Origin: Xanthomonas floridensis
GTDB lineage: Bacteria > Pseudomonadota > Gammaproteobacteria > Xanthomonadales > Xanthomonadaceae
DNA length: 64,000 nucleotides
Assembly: GCF_001642575.1 (NCBI RefSeq)
Contig: NZ_LXNG01000018.1
Location: forward strand, 1-64,000
Direction: 5' to 3'
The first letter of the stretch is position 1. Every line of letters starts with the position of its first letter. Positions 1 through 9,923 of this stretch are shown one piece after another. The notes beneath the pieces were generated by a model. It was not told the origin of the DNA. It worked only from the letters and a program-made list of their open reading frames with translations, and did no database searches. The translations under genes were made by a program, and so were the position numbers.

Positions 1-188
1 GTGCTTGATCAATCCCAGCAGGCGTTGGTCTTCCTTGGCGCGCTCACTGTCAGGCGAGCGTAACCAGGCGTAATAACCCGCCCGGTTGACGCGCAATACC
101 CGACACATCGCGCATACCCTGAATTCCCTGCGATGGTCTTGCATGAACGCGTACTTTGCCTTCACCCCTTGGCAAAGTACGCGGCGGC
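1..188 (-). CDS. IS3-family transposase OrfB, N-terminal fragment
   Basis: This is the -1 frame relative to orfA, open from the slippery site to the left edge. The translation contains KYAFMQDHRREF and later RVNRAGYYAWLRSP, the typical N-terminal part of the IS3 OrfB integrase (the HTH_21 region before the rve/DDE core). The DDE catalytic domain lies outside the window. It is probably made only as an OrfAB fusion after -1 frameshifting, since it has no good start of its own. Confidence 0.75.
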
Positions 189-434
189 CTTTTTTAGGAT
201 GTCGCGCTCCTCGGTCACGCGACGCAACTCTGCCTTCAGCCGCCGAACCTCGGCGCTCTGGTCCACCTCGGCGCGATGCACCACGCCAGGCTTGCCGAAC
301 TTGCGCAGCCAGGCGTACAGGCTGTGCGTCGTGACACCCAGTCGCTCGGCGACCTCTGCCACCTTGAACCCACGATCGGTCACTTGCCGGACCGCTTCGA
401 TCTTGAACTCATCCGTATACCGCTTGCTGCTCAT
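162..434 (-). CDS. IS3-family transposase OrfA (HTH_Tnp_1)
   Basis: This 90-residue protein is the DNA-binding half of an IS3 transposase. Residues about 1-55 form a helix-turn-helix (KRYTDEFKIEAVRQV, then VAERLGVTTHSLYAWLRKFG). They are followed by a leucine-zipper-like tail (VRRLKAELRRVTEERDILKK) that normally dimerises the protein. The start at 434 is preferred over an ATG seven codons upstream because GGAGG sits at the right distance before it. The run of A bases at the LKK codons is the frameshift site into orfB. Confidence 0.85.
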   Translation of the reverse strand: MSSKRYTDEFKIEAVRQVTDRGFKVAEVAERLGVTTHSLYAWLRKFGKPGVVHRAEVDQSAEVRRLKAELRRVTEERDILKKAAAYFAKG

Positions 435-497
435 GGACACCTCCGAATCTGCCATTTTCCATGGCCTTGAGATGTCTAGGAAAGCCTGGGCGTATCA

Positions 498-823
498 AGC
501 TTCATCGGTTCTTCTCCACCAGCGCGTTGTGCGCCTCGTGGGAACCGACAGGCGAAGCGTCCGGCCCTACCGCACCCGAGAGCGAGCACTGCGCAAGCAG
601 CGCGCAGCGCAGGGCCGTAACAAAGCGCAAGCGTCGAGAAGGAGGCTTGCCCTTGCGGTCGGGACAGCGAAGCCAAGATTCCCTTCAAGAGGCCCAGCGC
701 TGGTGGAGATGAAAACGCTGAGACCCAAGCTAGCTGGCAGATACCTACCTGAGTAAAGAGGACAGCTGCAGGGTTATCGGTCACTGGGTCTATGGGACAA
801 AGCACCGTGCGCATGGCCCAGGC
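498..823. other. Gene-free stretch beside the insertion sequence
   Basis: Between the IS end and the GNAT gene I see no convincing gene. Reading frames are open on both strands, but their translations are rich in Arg, Ala, Ser and Cys without domain character, and no ribosome binding site precedes them. It may be remnant mobile-element DNA. Confidence 0.4.
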
Positions 824-1363
824 TTGCGCTTGCGCATTAGCTTTTGCAGTGCGCTTACGTGTCTGAGGCAAACTGACCGGCTGGATACGATTCGGACCTA
901 CCGCTCTCGCGACTTTGACGCGTGCATGGCGGTCTTCGATGGCAATGTGCCGGCGTCTTTATGCGCTGAGGAAAGACCAGAATTCGTGCGCTTTCTAACG
1001 CACCACGCTGCCGCCTGGCACTATCACGTCATTGAGCGTGCGGGCGAGCTGGTGGCCTGTGCGGGCTACTCCATCAGCACGGGTGGCACGACAGAAAGCC
1101 TCGGCTGGGGCATGGTGCATCCGCTGCTACAGCGCCAGGGCTTGGTAACACAGCTGCTCATGGCTCGCCTTGAAGCGATACGTCTTACGCCGGACATTGA
1201 GCGAGTCGTGCTGGATACCAGCCGACACACGCACCCGTTTTATGCCCGCTTTGGTTTATCGTGCAGCAAATCGTGCCGGATAGCCATGGTGCATGGCTTG
1301 GACCGTGGGGAAGTCACGTCCAACATTATGACACTTGCATTACGCTATTTGAGCAACCATTAA
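824..1363 (+). CDS. GNAT-family N-acetyltransferase
   Basis: The protein looks like a GCN5-related acetyltransferase, which moves an acetyl group from acetyl-CoA to an amine; the substrate cannot be told. The fold starts near residue 22 (IRTYRSRDFDACMAVFD), passes through ELVACAGYSIS, and has a modified acetyl-CoA loop (GWGMVHPLLQRQGLVTQLL) where the usual R/Q-x-x-G-x-G/A reads QRQGLV. A FYARFGL motif near residue 140 is the typical C-terminal helix-strand element. The start is uncertain: TTG at 824 gives about 20 extra residues before the domain and there is no ATG at the domain boundary, so the true start may be another non-ATG codon. It lies inside the tRNA-Ser island and is probably cargo. 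Confidence 0.7.
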   Translation: MRLRISFCSALTCLRQTDRLDTIRTYRSRDFDACMAVFDGNVPASLCAEERPEFVRFLTHHAAAWHYHVIERAGELVACAGYSISTGGTTESLGWGMVHPLLQRQGLVTQLLMARLEAIRLTPDIERVVLDTSRHTHPFYARFGLSCSKSCRIAMVHGLDRGEVTSNIMTLALRYLSNH

Positions 1364-1426
1364 TACCACGCTTAAAAACAGTAAAAAACATAAACACACC
1401 TTCCAAGCAATTAATAGGAGTCTTAA

Positions 1427-2560
1427 ATGCTTTACGCACCTGATGATTCAATATTCAAAGTAATGTCACTCAAGCTAAAACCTAAACCTTTGGAATACGC
1501 ATATTCTTAAGAGGAAGCAAATGAAAAATGGCCAGGATTAATCAACGAACTTGACCGGGTCGTCAGCAGCCTACTTGTTTCGGCAAAAATAAATGCAAAT
1601 GTGACCTTTGCAGTAGTGTCATCCCAAAGTCCTTTTCAAGCCATGCACGTTGGACAAGACGACTTTGTAATACTCGTTGACACCCGCACGTTCGAAACAT
1701 TGCTTTCCCTATGTTTACGAGTTCAATCTCTAGAAGCTCTTAACGAGATAATTGGAGCACCTCACATAAGTGAGCCGAGAGACTTTTCAGGCAAATTCTT
1801 GATGGATATTGCCAAAGAAATTGTATTTCACACCAAAGACCCCAAATATCTATTACTGCCATCACAGCCAAAATACATCTATCAGGCAGCTTTATGCTTC
1901 ATCGTGGGTCACGAACTTGCACATATTTCCAACGGACACCTGGATTTCATAAAATCCGTAGGATTTATTCACCACTCAAATACGATTGAAGAGAAAGCGC
2001 TAACTCTAAAAACACTTGAAATGGATGCCGACACTACTGCGACCTCGTCGGTCATAAAAGTATTTGAACCCATGATCGAACAAGTAAGAATTCAAAATGA
2101 CCTCCCTCAATCTGAGCGCGACACCGCCGAACGATCAATTAGAGCTGGATACGTTCTAGGAATATATATAGCGCACCTCTATCATGACGCATTAACACTC
2201 GACTACTTCCCGAAAGCACACCCAATCACCTATTCCCGCTTCATGATATCCATATATGTTTTGAAGAGATTCTACATCAGGCAGTTCCCTGATCAATTTC
2301 ACCTCCCTGATGATGTCCGCGAGGCACTAACCAATGCTTTTGTGAGTCTAAGTGGCAGCTTGGACAATCTTTGCCATCCCATTGCAGCTAATACAGAGAT
2401 TTATGATCTTAAGGATGACAAATCCACATATGAATACCAATTTTCGGGCGAGTTGATCGCGCTAGATTTTCTCGAGCCTTTACATGAAATGTGGGCAATT
2501 ATAAGACCTGAACTGGAGATTTTCCGACGGGGCGGTTTTCTAGCCCCTACATTTACTTAA
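1427..2560 (+). pseudogene. HExxH metallopeptidase-like gene interrupted by an in-frame TAA
   Basis: The 3' part (open from 1511) encodes a zinc-peptidase-like protein. VGHELAHISNGH carries the HExxH motif, and LEMDADTTA about 35 residues later supplies the Glu/Asp typical of the third zinc ligand in M48-type and related gluzincins. No transmembrane segment or signal peptide is evident. Upstream in the same frame, ATG 1427 follows a good AGGAG ribosome site and begins MLYAPDDSIFKVM, but codon 28 (1508-1510) is TAA; coding-like sequence resumes at once (EEANEKWPGLINELDRVV). The simplest reading is one gene of about 377 codons broken by a nonsense change. A GTG at 1601 could start a shorter product but has no ribosome site. 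Base composition is clearly AT-richer than the neighbours, which fits horizontal transfer. Confidence 0.7.
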
Positions 2561-2753
2561 ATGCATCGCGCCACCGTGCCGAAGGGACATTCTGTGCCGC
2601 CAGAGCTAGGTCGAGTAAAAGACGTGGTTGGTTTGCGTGCTGAGGCAAAGTCACGGTAGACGATTGCAAAGTTGAATAGCACCTTCTGGGGAATGCTATG
2701 AGTTTAGTTAGTGTCAGAGAACTCTTCCCGATATTCCCCAAAGCTCCGCACTT

Positions 2754-2780
2754 GGAGAAAGGCCTCGCCGTGCGAGGCCT
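2754..2780 (-). terminator. Rho-independent terminator of the H-NS-like gene
   Basis: A perfect 9-bp stem with a 3-base loop (AGGCCTCGC / GCGAGGCCT, 2760-2780) is followed on the minus strand by TTTCT. It begins 9 bases after the stop of the H-NS-like gene. Confidence 0.8.
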
Positions 2781-2788
2781 CTTCAAAT

Positions 2789-3184
2789 TCACCCAGGATA
2801 CTTAGGGAACTTTTCGTCGGGATGCTTGGCTTTCCACTCTTTGTAAGACGCGCTCCCCTGCCAAATGGTGAAGGCCTTAGGCGGACGACCGCGCCCTGAC
2901 CATGTCTCCTGATTGTGTGGCAACCAATACTTGGGCGCTACTTCCTTTCTTGTGGAAGCAGCCTTTTTCGGCTTGACCACATCAGCGCCGATCAGAGCCG
3001 CAATCTCGGACTTCTGCTTTGCACTGAAATGCTCGGTGTATTGGTCGAGAAGCTTGACGATCTCCGAATAAGCTTCAGATGATTGCTGCTGGCGTAGCTG
3101 AGCTTCCTGCTCTTCCAACTTCCGAATTTCTTCTGCCAATTTCTCTTTAGCAGCGGCAAGGGCACTCAAAGACGCGGTTGTCAT
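2789..3184 (-). CDS. H-NS family nucleoid-associated protein
   Basis: This 131-residue protein has the H-NS layout. An N-terminal coiled coil (about residues 10-60, KEKLAEEIRKLEEQEAQLRQQ) serves oligomerisation. A basic linker follows (PKKAASTRKE), then a C-terminal DNA-binding domain (about 85-131) with the AT-hook-like core SGRGRPPKAFT and the WxG..YKEWKAKHPDEKFP tail seen in the Bv3F/XrvA-like H-NS proteins of Xanthomonas and Burkholderia. Such proteins bind AT-rich DNA and silence foreign genes. It sits on the island with an integrase and an AT-rich gene, so a role in silencing the island, or in counteracting chromosomal H-NS, is plausible but inferred. Confidence 0.9.
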   Translation of the reverse strand: MTTASLSALAAAKEKLAEEIRKLEEQEAQLRQQQSSEAYSEIVKLLDQYTEHFSAKQKSEIAALIGADVVKPKKAASTRKEVAPKYWLPHNQETWSGRGRPPKAFTIWQGSASYKEWKAKHPDEKFPKYPG

Positions 3185-3313
3185 TCAGGACTATTCCAAT
3201 CGGTTGACGGTTGATTAGCAAATTATTCGGGAGAAATTTATCGCAGCAAAGCTGTGTCTGGTCAAGTCAGCAAGCTCAACTCTTTGGCTTTAGTAGCATG
3301 TTTTCGCAATAGT

Positions 3314-4834
3314 TTAGGGAAATGGCCGAACACGCCTAAACGATACAGCTTTCATGCCCCCGTCTGCACCAAGGCATTTGCGAAGAAGCTCGACGTTCAA
3401 GCCATAGTGCAACGATTTCAAACCAGGAGAGTGCTTGCTCAAGCCTTTGAGCTTTTCTGCGACGGTGAAATCACGGCTATACGTCGCGTGGTGCTCGTCG
3501 TCCAATTCATGACCCACGATCTGAGCGCGCAACTCCGAAGGACACCCAGCCCCCTGCAACTCCTGGATCACCGACTTGCGAAGCGAGTGAAAACCACGCT
3601 TTGCCTTCGGCCACTCTTTTCCGATCTCGGCGAGATGGCGACTGAACGCCTTGGTGATCCAATTGCCGGCTCCATTCTTGGCGTCCGCCCTTGCTTGGGG
3701 GAACAGTCGCTTGTGTCCAGCCGCCTTACAGGTATCGACCCACTCCATAAAACCTAGGGCCAAAAGATCCGGATGCAGCGGCACCGTGCGCAAACTCACT
3801 TCGGTCTTGACCTTCTGGTGCTCGCCTTCATCCGAAATCCGGATGCAAGGGATCTTGCCCTCTTTGAACACATCAGCCACCAACAGCTGCCCGACTTCTG
3901 ATGCTCGCGCCCCCGTATAAAGACCAATCAAAGCTGCCCATCGGGCATTGGCCGAGAGTCGTTCGAAGTTGACCGGGGAGAAGATCGTTTTGATTTGCTC
4001 ACGGTCATAGGCTTTGAACCCAAGCTTGCGCCTGGCACGCTTCTCTCGCACGGAGTAGCTCACATGTCCGGATGCGGGGTTGTCGCCTTTGGGGTAGTAG
4101 CCAGAGGCAATCGCCCAATCAAAGAAGCCGCCCTTCCCGCCCACATAGCTTTGCTTGTTTGTGAGTGTTGGTGTCGAAGCACCCTTCTCCCGCATGTGCT
4201 GATACCAGCGAGCCAAATCAGGTCGCGTGATCGTGTGGAGCTTGGTCTTTGCCCCCAAAAAAGCGACCAGCGAATCAACAGCCGCCATCTTGATCGTATA
4301 GGTCTTGGGGAGGGTGCGACTCTTGATGGTTGCCAACCAAGCCTCGCGCGCCTTCGACAAAACAATGACCTCGGCCACCTGCGGCAGAGAAGCTTTCGGT
4401 TGAACTGTAAGACCAGGGTCAAGAGCGCCGATGGCGGCGACTTCTGCCGCATTGGCCCATGTCTGACTCTTGCGGAAGAGCCGAAGATCTTCGTCGTTGT
4501 CGATCTGCCAGCGCTCACTGATCGTGCCATCCGGTGCTTGCGTGCGATGCAAGGTGAGCTCACGAAGCGAAGCTCCATGGCCTAGGCGCTCGACCAAGGC
4601 TTCCATGTCTTTCTTGCCCAGCTTATCCACACGTCGATCCCTCAACACGTCGAAGGCCTGAGCATAGCCTGCGGCAAGCAGCAATGCGCGCAGACGCGCA
4701 CTGGCAAGCTCGCTGGTGTGGAGGGTTCGTTTGATGACCTTTTGGTCGAGCACACGCTGCAGATCGACAGGCACGCGCTGACGAAAAGCCCAGTGACCCG
4801 TTGGAGAGCGAGTGAGGTGATGAGGGATACGCAT
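3314..4834 (-). CDS. Phage-type tyrosine integrase
   Basis: The 506-residue protein is a tyrosine recombinase for site-specific integration and excision. The N-terminal part (about 1-290) is an arm/core-binding region including a SAM-like segment (SLVAFLGAKTKLHTITRPDLARW). The catalytic domain (about 300-470) shows the conserved residues: Arg in LYTGARASEVGQL, Lys in KVKTEVSLRTVPLH, His-x-x-Arg in FHSLRKSVI, His in IVGHELDD and the Tyr nucleophile in ATYSRDF. The gene starts 87 bases from the 3' end of tRNA-Ser and reads away from it, the classic position of an island integrase. The C-terminal 40 residues after the Tyr are longer than in many relatives. It appears intact. Confidence 0.93.
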   Translation of the reverse strand: MRIPHHLTRSPTGHWAFRQRVPVDLQRVLDQKVIKRTLHTSELASARLRALLLAAGYAQAFDVLRDRRVDKLGKKDMEALVERLGHGASLRELTLHRTQAPDGTISERWQIDNDEDLRLFRKSQTWANAAEVAAIGALDPGLTVQPKASLPQVAEVIVLSKAREAWLATIKSRTLPKTYTIKMAAVDSLVAFLGAKTKLHTITRPDLARWYQHMREKGASTPTLTNKQSYVGGKGGFFDWAIASGYYPKGDNPASGHVSYSVREKRARRKLGFKAYDREQIKTIFSPVNFERLSANARWAALIGLYTGARASEVGQLLVADVFKEGKIPCIRISDEGEHQKVKTEVSLRTVPLHPDLLALGFMEWVDTCKAAGHKRLFPQARADAKNGAGNWITKAFSRHLAEIGKEWPKAKRGFHSLRKSVIQELQGAGCPSELRAQIVGHELDDEHHATYSRDFTVAEKLKGLSKHSPGLKSLHYGLNVELLRKCLGADGGMKAVSFRRVRPFP

Positions 4835-4921
4835 CGGGGAGATGTGTCCCGATTTGTGTCCTGCCGAAGACCTTCATCAAGCTAGAAATAATTGTTAAAA
4901 ATCAACAACTTAGATCCAACT

Positions 4922-4952
4922 TGGCGGAGAGAGTGGGATTCGAACCCACGGA
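4922..4952. other. Probable island attachment site (tRNA 3' end)
   Basis: Integrases of this type recombine at the T arm and 3' end of a tRNA gene and leave that segment duplicated at the far island end. The integrase lies immediately beside this end of the tRNA. No second copy of the 3' segment is visible between 1 and 4900, so the other boundary should lie left of the window. The exact core cannot be fixed from one side. Confidence 0.4.
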
Positions 4953-5011
4953 AGGTTTGACCCTTCGCCGGTTTTCAAGACCGGTGCCTTAAACCGCTCG
5001 GCCATCTCTCC
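4922..5011 (-). tRNA. tRNA-Ser (anticodon UGA)
   Basis: On the minus strand the sequence folds as a class II tRNA. The acceptor stem is GGAGAGA/TCTCTCC with discriminator G and a genome-encoded CCA (complement of 4922-4924). There is a long variable arm (GCGAAGGGTCAAACCTTCCG) and a T arm with GGTTCGAATCC. The anticodon loop CTTGAAA reads UGA, for UCA and UCG serine codons. The long variable arm is the serine identity element. The gene borders the integrase, so it is the likely integration target. Confidence 0.95.
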
Positions 5012-5415
5012 GATGCTGCTACGCATGATCGCCGAAGGCATCGGCTGTCACGCTGGCGACCCGCGTTGCGCGGGTGACGCCTGATGGTGGCCACACGGGC
5101 ATCTTGTGCTGGGCCACCACTCCCAGGAGTGCTCCCGGGCGCGCATTCTCGCATGCCCGGGCGCGTTTTGCTTGGTGGCACCACTCGCTTGTGGCGGGCT
5201 AGCTAGCTGGCTAGCTGGCCGGCTGGCGCAGCGTAGCGCGGCGCTACTCGTGGCCGGCCGCTACACGTGGTGATCGGCGGGATGCACCCAAGATGGACGC
5301 AGCCGGCCGAACGTCTGAAGTGAACTGACTGCCGAGCACCTCGCGGGCTGCCAAACAACCGGACAGCCAGCGCAGCATCCAAGCACAGCCCTCAGCCGGC
5401 TTCGACAACGAGTGC
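5012..5415. other. Gene-free stretch right of tRNA-Ser with a GCTAGCTG simple repeat
   Basis: No gene is supported here. The stretch should hold the tRNA promoter (read leftward). It also has a low-complexity run of overlapping GCTAGCTG/GGCTGGC units at about 5198-5227. Confidence 0.5.
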
Positions 5416-6417
5416 TCAGCCTGCCTCGGCCACCGCCAGGCGCGGCGCAGTGCCGGCGGCACGCTTGAGCTTTTCGGCCAGTTCGGCGCAATTGCCGCCG
5501 CAGTCAAGGCGTGAGCGTTCGATCTCCTGCGGCAGGTGTTCGGCCAGGAAGTCGATGAACACGCGCACGGCCGGCAGCAGGCCGCGACGCGAGGCGAACA
5601 CGGCGTGGCAGATGCCTTGCGGCAACGACCAGTGCGGGAGCACTACTTCCAGTTCGCCGCTGCGCACCGCTTCGGCGCACACGGTTTCCGGCAGCATGGT
5701 GATGCCGAAGCCATCGCGCGCCATTGATTGCAGCAACGGGAAATCGAATCCGGCAAGGCGCGGCTGCAGGTCCACGCGGCGCATTTCGCCGTTCGGGCCA
5801 TGCAGTTCCCAGCGCTGATGGGCTTCGTCTTCGCTGGTGCTCATGGTGGTGTGGTTAGCCAGTTCGCTCGGGTCTTTCGGGCGTCCGGCGCGGTCCAGAT
5901 ATTTGGGGCTGGCCACCAGCAGTTCCTGCACCTGGCCGAAGCTGCGCATCACCAGGCTGCCGTCGTCGTCCAGGCGCGACCGTACCCGCAGGGCGATGTC
6001 GTAGCCTTCATTGATGACGTCGACGCGGCGGTTGCTGATGTTGAGCTGCAGCCGCACCTTGGGGTACTTGGCCAGAAATTCCGGAAGCAGCTTGGGCAAC
6101 TGGATCTGCGCGAGCGAGACAGGAACGCTCACACGTACAAGACCGCGTGGCTCGGCACTGAGACGATCCACCACCTCGCGCGCGGCCTGGGCCTCGGCGA
6201 GCATGGTCTGGGCATGGCGGTGCACGCTGGTGCCCACGTCGGTGACCGCAAAACGGCGCGTGGAGCGCTGCAGCAGGCGCACGCCCAGGTCGGTTTCGAG
6301 CTGGCTGATGCGCCGGCTCAGGCGCGATTTGGGGATGCCGAGCGCGCGCTCGGCTGCGGCGAAGCCGCCGTGGTCGACCACCATCGCGAAGTAGTACAGG
6401 TCATTCAGGTCGTGCAT
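5416..6417 (-). CDS. LysR-family transcriptional regulator
   Basis: A 333-residue LysR regulator. The N-terminal winged helix-turn-helix (about residues 3-60) has the family pattern LNDLYYFAMVVDHGGFAAAE followed by SRLSRRISQLETDLGVRLLQRSTR. The rest is the periplasmic-binding-protein-like effector domain (LVRVSVPVSLAQ ... GYDIALRVR ... ELLVASPKYLDRAGRP). The domain begins right after the internal ATG at 6417; ATG 6432 would add MDTCA. It is divergent from azoR across about 100 bases, the usual arrangement for a LysR protein controlling its neighbour, with a likely link to quinone or aromatic stress. That target is now a broken gene. Confidence 0.9.
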   Translation of the reverse strand: MHDLNDLYYFAMVVDHGGFAAAERALGIPKSRLSRRISQLETDLGVRLLQRSTRRFAVTDVGTSVHRHAQTMLAEAQAAREVVDRLSAEPRGLVRVSVPVSLAQIQLPKLLPEFLAKYPKVRLQLNISNRRVDVINEGYDIALRVRSRLDDDGSLVMRSFGQVQELLVASPKYLDRAGRPKDPSELANHTTMSTSEDEAHQRWELHGPNGEMRRVDLQPRLAGFDFPLLQSMARDGFGITMLPETVCAEAVRSGELEVVLPHWSLPQGICHAVFASRRGLLPAVRVFIDFLAEHLPQEIERSRLDCGGNCAELAEKLKRAAGTAPRLAVAEAG

Positions 6418-6441
6418 GGCGCAGGTATCCATGGATAGAAC

Positions 6442-6468
6442 GATAAGTGATATTTAACCATCTTTATC
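6442..6468. promoter_or_regulatory. Candidate LysR-type operator between lysR and azoR
   Basis: An AT-rich dyad, GATAA ... TTATC with arms at 6442-6446 and 6464-6468, lies in the divergent intergenic region just upstream of the regulator start. It has the spacing and AT-rich centre expected of a LysR site. Assignment rests on position and symmetry only. Confidence 0.35.
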
Positions 6469-6532
6469 CCAACAGAGCAACGACCTAGCTGCACGCCTCC
6501 GCGGCGCCGCCGCGTGCCAGCAGGTCCTTGCC

Positions 6533-7111
6533 ATGAAGCTGCTTCATCTCGATTCCAGTGCCCTGGGCGCCAACTCCATCAGCCGCGAACTCAGTGCTGC
6601 CGTGGTGGCGCAGCAGCGCCTGCTTCACCCGGACCTGCAGGCGAGCTACCGCGACCTGGACCAGGACCCGATCCCCCATCTCACCGGCCAGTCGCTGGCG
6701 CAGGCCGATGCGGCCTAGGCGGCCGCCGCCGAGCAGGTGATGCAGCAGTTTCTGGATGCCGACGTCATCGTGATCGGTGCGCCGATGTACAACTTCAGCA
6801 TTCCCTCCACGCTGAAGGCGTGGATCGACCGGATCGCGGTGGCCGGGCGCACGTTCCGCTATACCGCCACGGGGCCGGAGGGCTTGGCCGGCGGCAAGCG
6901 CCTCATCATCGCCAGCGCGCGTGGTGGCATCTACCCCGAGACGAGCAACGATTTCCAGGAACCGTACCTGCGCCAGGTGTTCGGCTTTCTGGGCATCGAC
7001 GAGGTGAGCTTTGTGCGTGCGGAAGGCGGTGCCTATTCGCCACAGCATCGCAACGACGCGCTGGCCCAGGCGCTGGCATCACTGCAGCAACCGGAAGAAA
7101 TGGCTGCCTAG
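6533..7111 (+). pseudogene. azoR: FMN-dependent NADH-azoreductase, broken by an amber codon
   Basis: The reading frame encodes an AzoR (AcpD) flavoprotein that reduces quinones and azo compounds with NADH. The N-terminal Rossmann-like start is KLLHLDSSALGANSISREL. The FMN-binding motif [20 protein letters not shown] and the ARGG segment ([10 protein letters not shown]) follow. One in-frame TAG at 6716-6718 (codon 62) splits it. Sequence on both sides is in the same frame and aligns to the family without loss; the codon lies in an Ala/Glu-rich helix, so GAG or CAG to TAG is the simplest cause. The total of about 192 codons matches normal AzoR length. An ATG at 6737 would make only a C-terminal fragment without the first beta strand of the flavodoxin fold. 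Confidence 0.85.
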
Positions 7112-7424
7112 TGCAGGTGGCAGGACGATTGCGCAGCCGCCAGGCGGACGCGGCCGGCATTCGAAATCGGCATGGACGACGCGCAGATTCCGGTGCTGGC
7201 CGCACCGCCCGCACCCGTCTGACAACTGCTCGCCAGATGGTGTTAGCCGCTCTTGAGCGCACGGTTTCTCGGCATTCGTCGCAGCACATCGCGCAATGCG
7301 GGATGTGCATGGCTCGTGTCCGTGCCTCCGTTGCCCGCATATCTGCGCGTCCTGCTGCGGGCATGCGAGATCCTGGTTGACGCTTGCACCAATACCTCCA
7401 ATCGCGCGTGCGCATCGCAAGGCA
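7112..7424. other. Intergenic stretch after azoR
   Basis: No supported gene. Frames in this stretch are open on both strands but have no domain character. Confidence 0.4.
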
Positions 7425-7458
7425 AACAAAAAGGGGCCTTTGCAGGCCCCTTTTTGTT
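7425..7458. terminator. Bidirectional rho-independent terminator
   Basis: A near-perfect palindrome (AACAAAAAGGGGCCT, loop TTGC, AGGCCCCTTTTTGTT) has a T run on either strand. It lies between the end of azoR and the convergent serS and can serve both. Confidence 0.85.
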
Positions 7459-7580
7459 CGTCGTTCTGGATGCTGCTGGTAGTGGCGAGCTGCAGACTCC
7501 TGCGCAGCAGCCAGCATCAACCGGGCTGCGGATCGGCCGCGCGTAGCGGTATCGACGTCACGCAGACCCGTTGCCGCGTA

Positions 7581-7611
7581 TCGGAGCCGGTGCGTGGCGC
7601 ACCGGCTCCGA
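7581..7611. repeat. 14-bp perfect inverted repeat after serS
   Basis: Arms TCGGAGCCGGTGCG and CGCACCGGCTCCGA flank a 3-base loop, 12 bases beyond the serS stop. There is no T run on either side, so it may be an mRNA-stabilising hairpin, an atypical terminator or an insertion site rather than a classical terminator. Confidence 0.6.
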
Positions 7612-7622
7612 TGCGGGTGGCA

Positions 7623-9011
<1,389 letters not shown>

Positions 9012-9013
9012 CT

Positions 9014-9676
9014 ATGCCCGCGCCCCGCCCTGCGTCCGATCGCCAGATCGTCCTGCGTCTGCCCCGCCACACCCTGAAAATTGCCGGCATTGCCTTCGGC
9101 GCCGGCCTGCTGCTGTTCCTGCTGGTCTGGGCCACCGGCCGCAAGGACGACTTCTACAAGCCCTCGCCCACCCAGCCGAGCGCCAACGCGACCGCCACGG
9201 ACGACACGCTGCAGCCGCTGCCTGCACCACTGCCGGCGCAGGACAGCGCCAGCGACATGCCGCAGGCCAAGCCGCAGGAAGACACCCCCACCCTGGTGGA
9301 AACTGCGCCAACGCCCCCGCCAGCACCGGCTCCCTTGCCTGAAGACGCTGCTCCCGGAGCGCCGGGCACGGCAGCGCCTTCTGCACCGATGGCAGGCGGC
9401 AACCGCCCGGTTCCGATGCAGGGCCAGATGCCGCCGCCGCGTTATCCCTCGGCGGCCTTGCGCCGCGGCGACGCTGGCGACGTGGTGGTGCGCGTGGATG
9501 TGGACGCGGCCGGCAATCCGGGCGGAGTCACCCTGGTGCAGCGCAGCGGCTCGCGCGACCTGGACCGCGCGGCGATGGAGGCCGTGCGGCACTGGCGCTT
9601 CCATCCGGCGCAGAACAATGGCCAGCCGGTGGCCGGCAGCCTGGACATCCCCTTCGAGTTCAAGCCTGCGCAGTAA
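9014..9676 (+). CDS. TonB-family energy transducer-like protein
   Basis: The 220-residue protein has one transmembrane helix near the N terminus (about 22-40, IAGIAFGAGLLLFLLVWATG). A long Pro/Ala-rich periplasmic spacer follows (about 50-135), then a C-terminal TonB domain (about 140-218: PPPRYPSAALRRGDAGDVVVRV ... AMEAVRHWRFHPA). TonB proteins link the ExbBD motor to outer-membrane receptors. The ATG at 9014 follows a GGTGAG ribosome-like site and places the helix correctly. No exbB/exbD is next to it, so it may be an accessory TonB or a TonB-domain protein with another job. Confidence 0.85.
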   Translation: MPAPRPASDRQIVLRLPRHTLKIAGIAFGAGLLLFLLVWATGRKDDFYKPSPTQPSANATATDDTLQPLPAPLPAQDSASDMPQAKPQEDTPTLVETAPTPPPAPAPLPEDAAPGAPGTAAPSAPMAGGNRPVPMQGQMPPPRYPSAALRRGDAGDVVVRVDVDAAGNPGGVTLVQRSGSRDLDRAAMEAVRHWRFHPAQNNGQPVAGSLDIPFEFKPAQ

Positions 9677-9923
9677 GCGGGGCTAACAGCATGCACTGGG
9701 CACTGGCGGCACCAGGCGTCGTCCGGCCCCGGCAATCGATGAAAGAGCTGTTAAATCGTGAACTTGGGCGGCCCACTCACGTCTCGCACCGTAGCCCGTT
9801 AGCGTCACTAAGCTGAATCACGACACAGCCTGGGTGGAGCAAGTCCGCCCTGCCTTAGCTGCCCCTCAGGCAATGCCGACCAGACTGCCTGGGTCATCCC
9901 ACAGATGCGCCAGGAGGTCGGCC

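Larger units (their letters stand above)
1..497 (-). mobile_element. IS3-family insertion sequence, partial (right end inside window)
   Basis: The element is read leftward and runs off the left edge. It contains orfA and the start of orfB in the -1 frame, joined by an AAAAAAG slippery heptamer (complement of 189-195), the usual IS3 arrangement for making OrfAB transposase by programmed frameshift. The outer end is placed at 497 because the complement there begins TGATACGCCCAGG and continues into TTTCCTAGACA, which resembles the terminal repeats of IS3-group elements. The partner terminal repeat is outside the window, so the boundary is inferred. Confidence 0.75.

Noticed and set aside
476-871. 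Leftward frame of 131 codons beside the insertion sequence
   Set aside because: Low-complexity composition, overlaps the IS end and the GNAT gene, no ribosome site and no recognisable domain.
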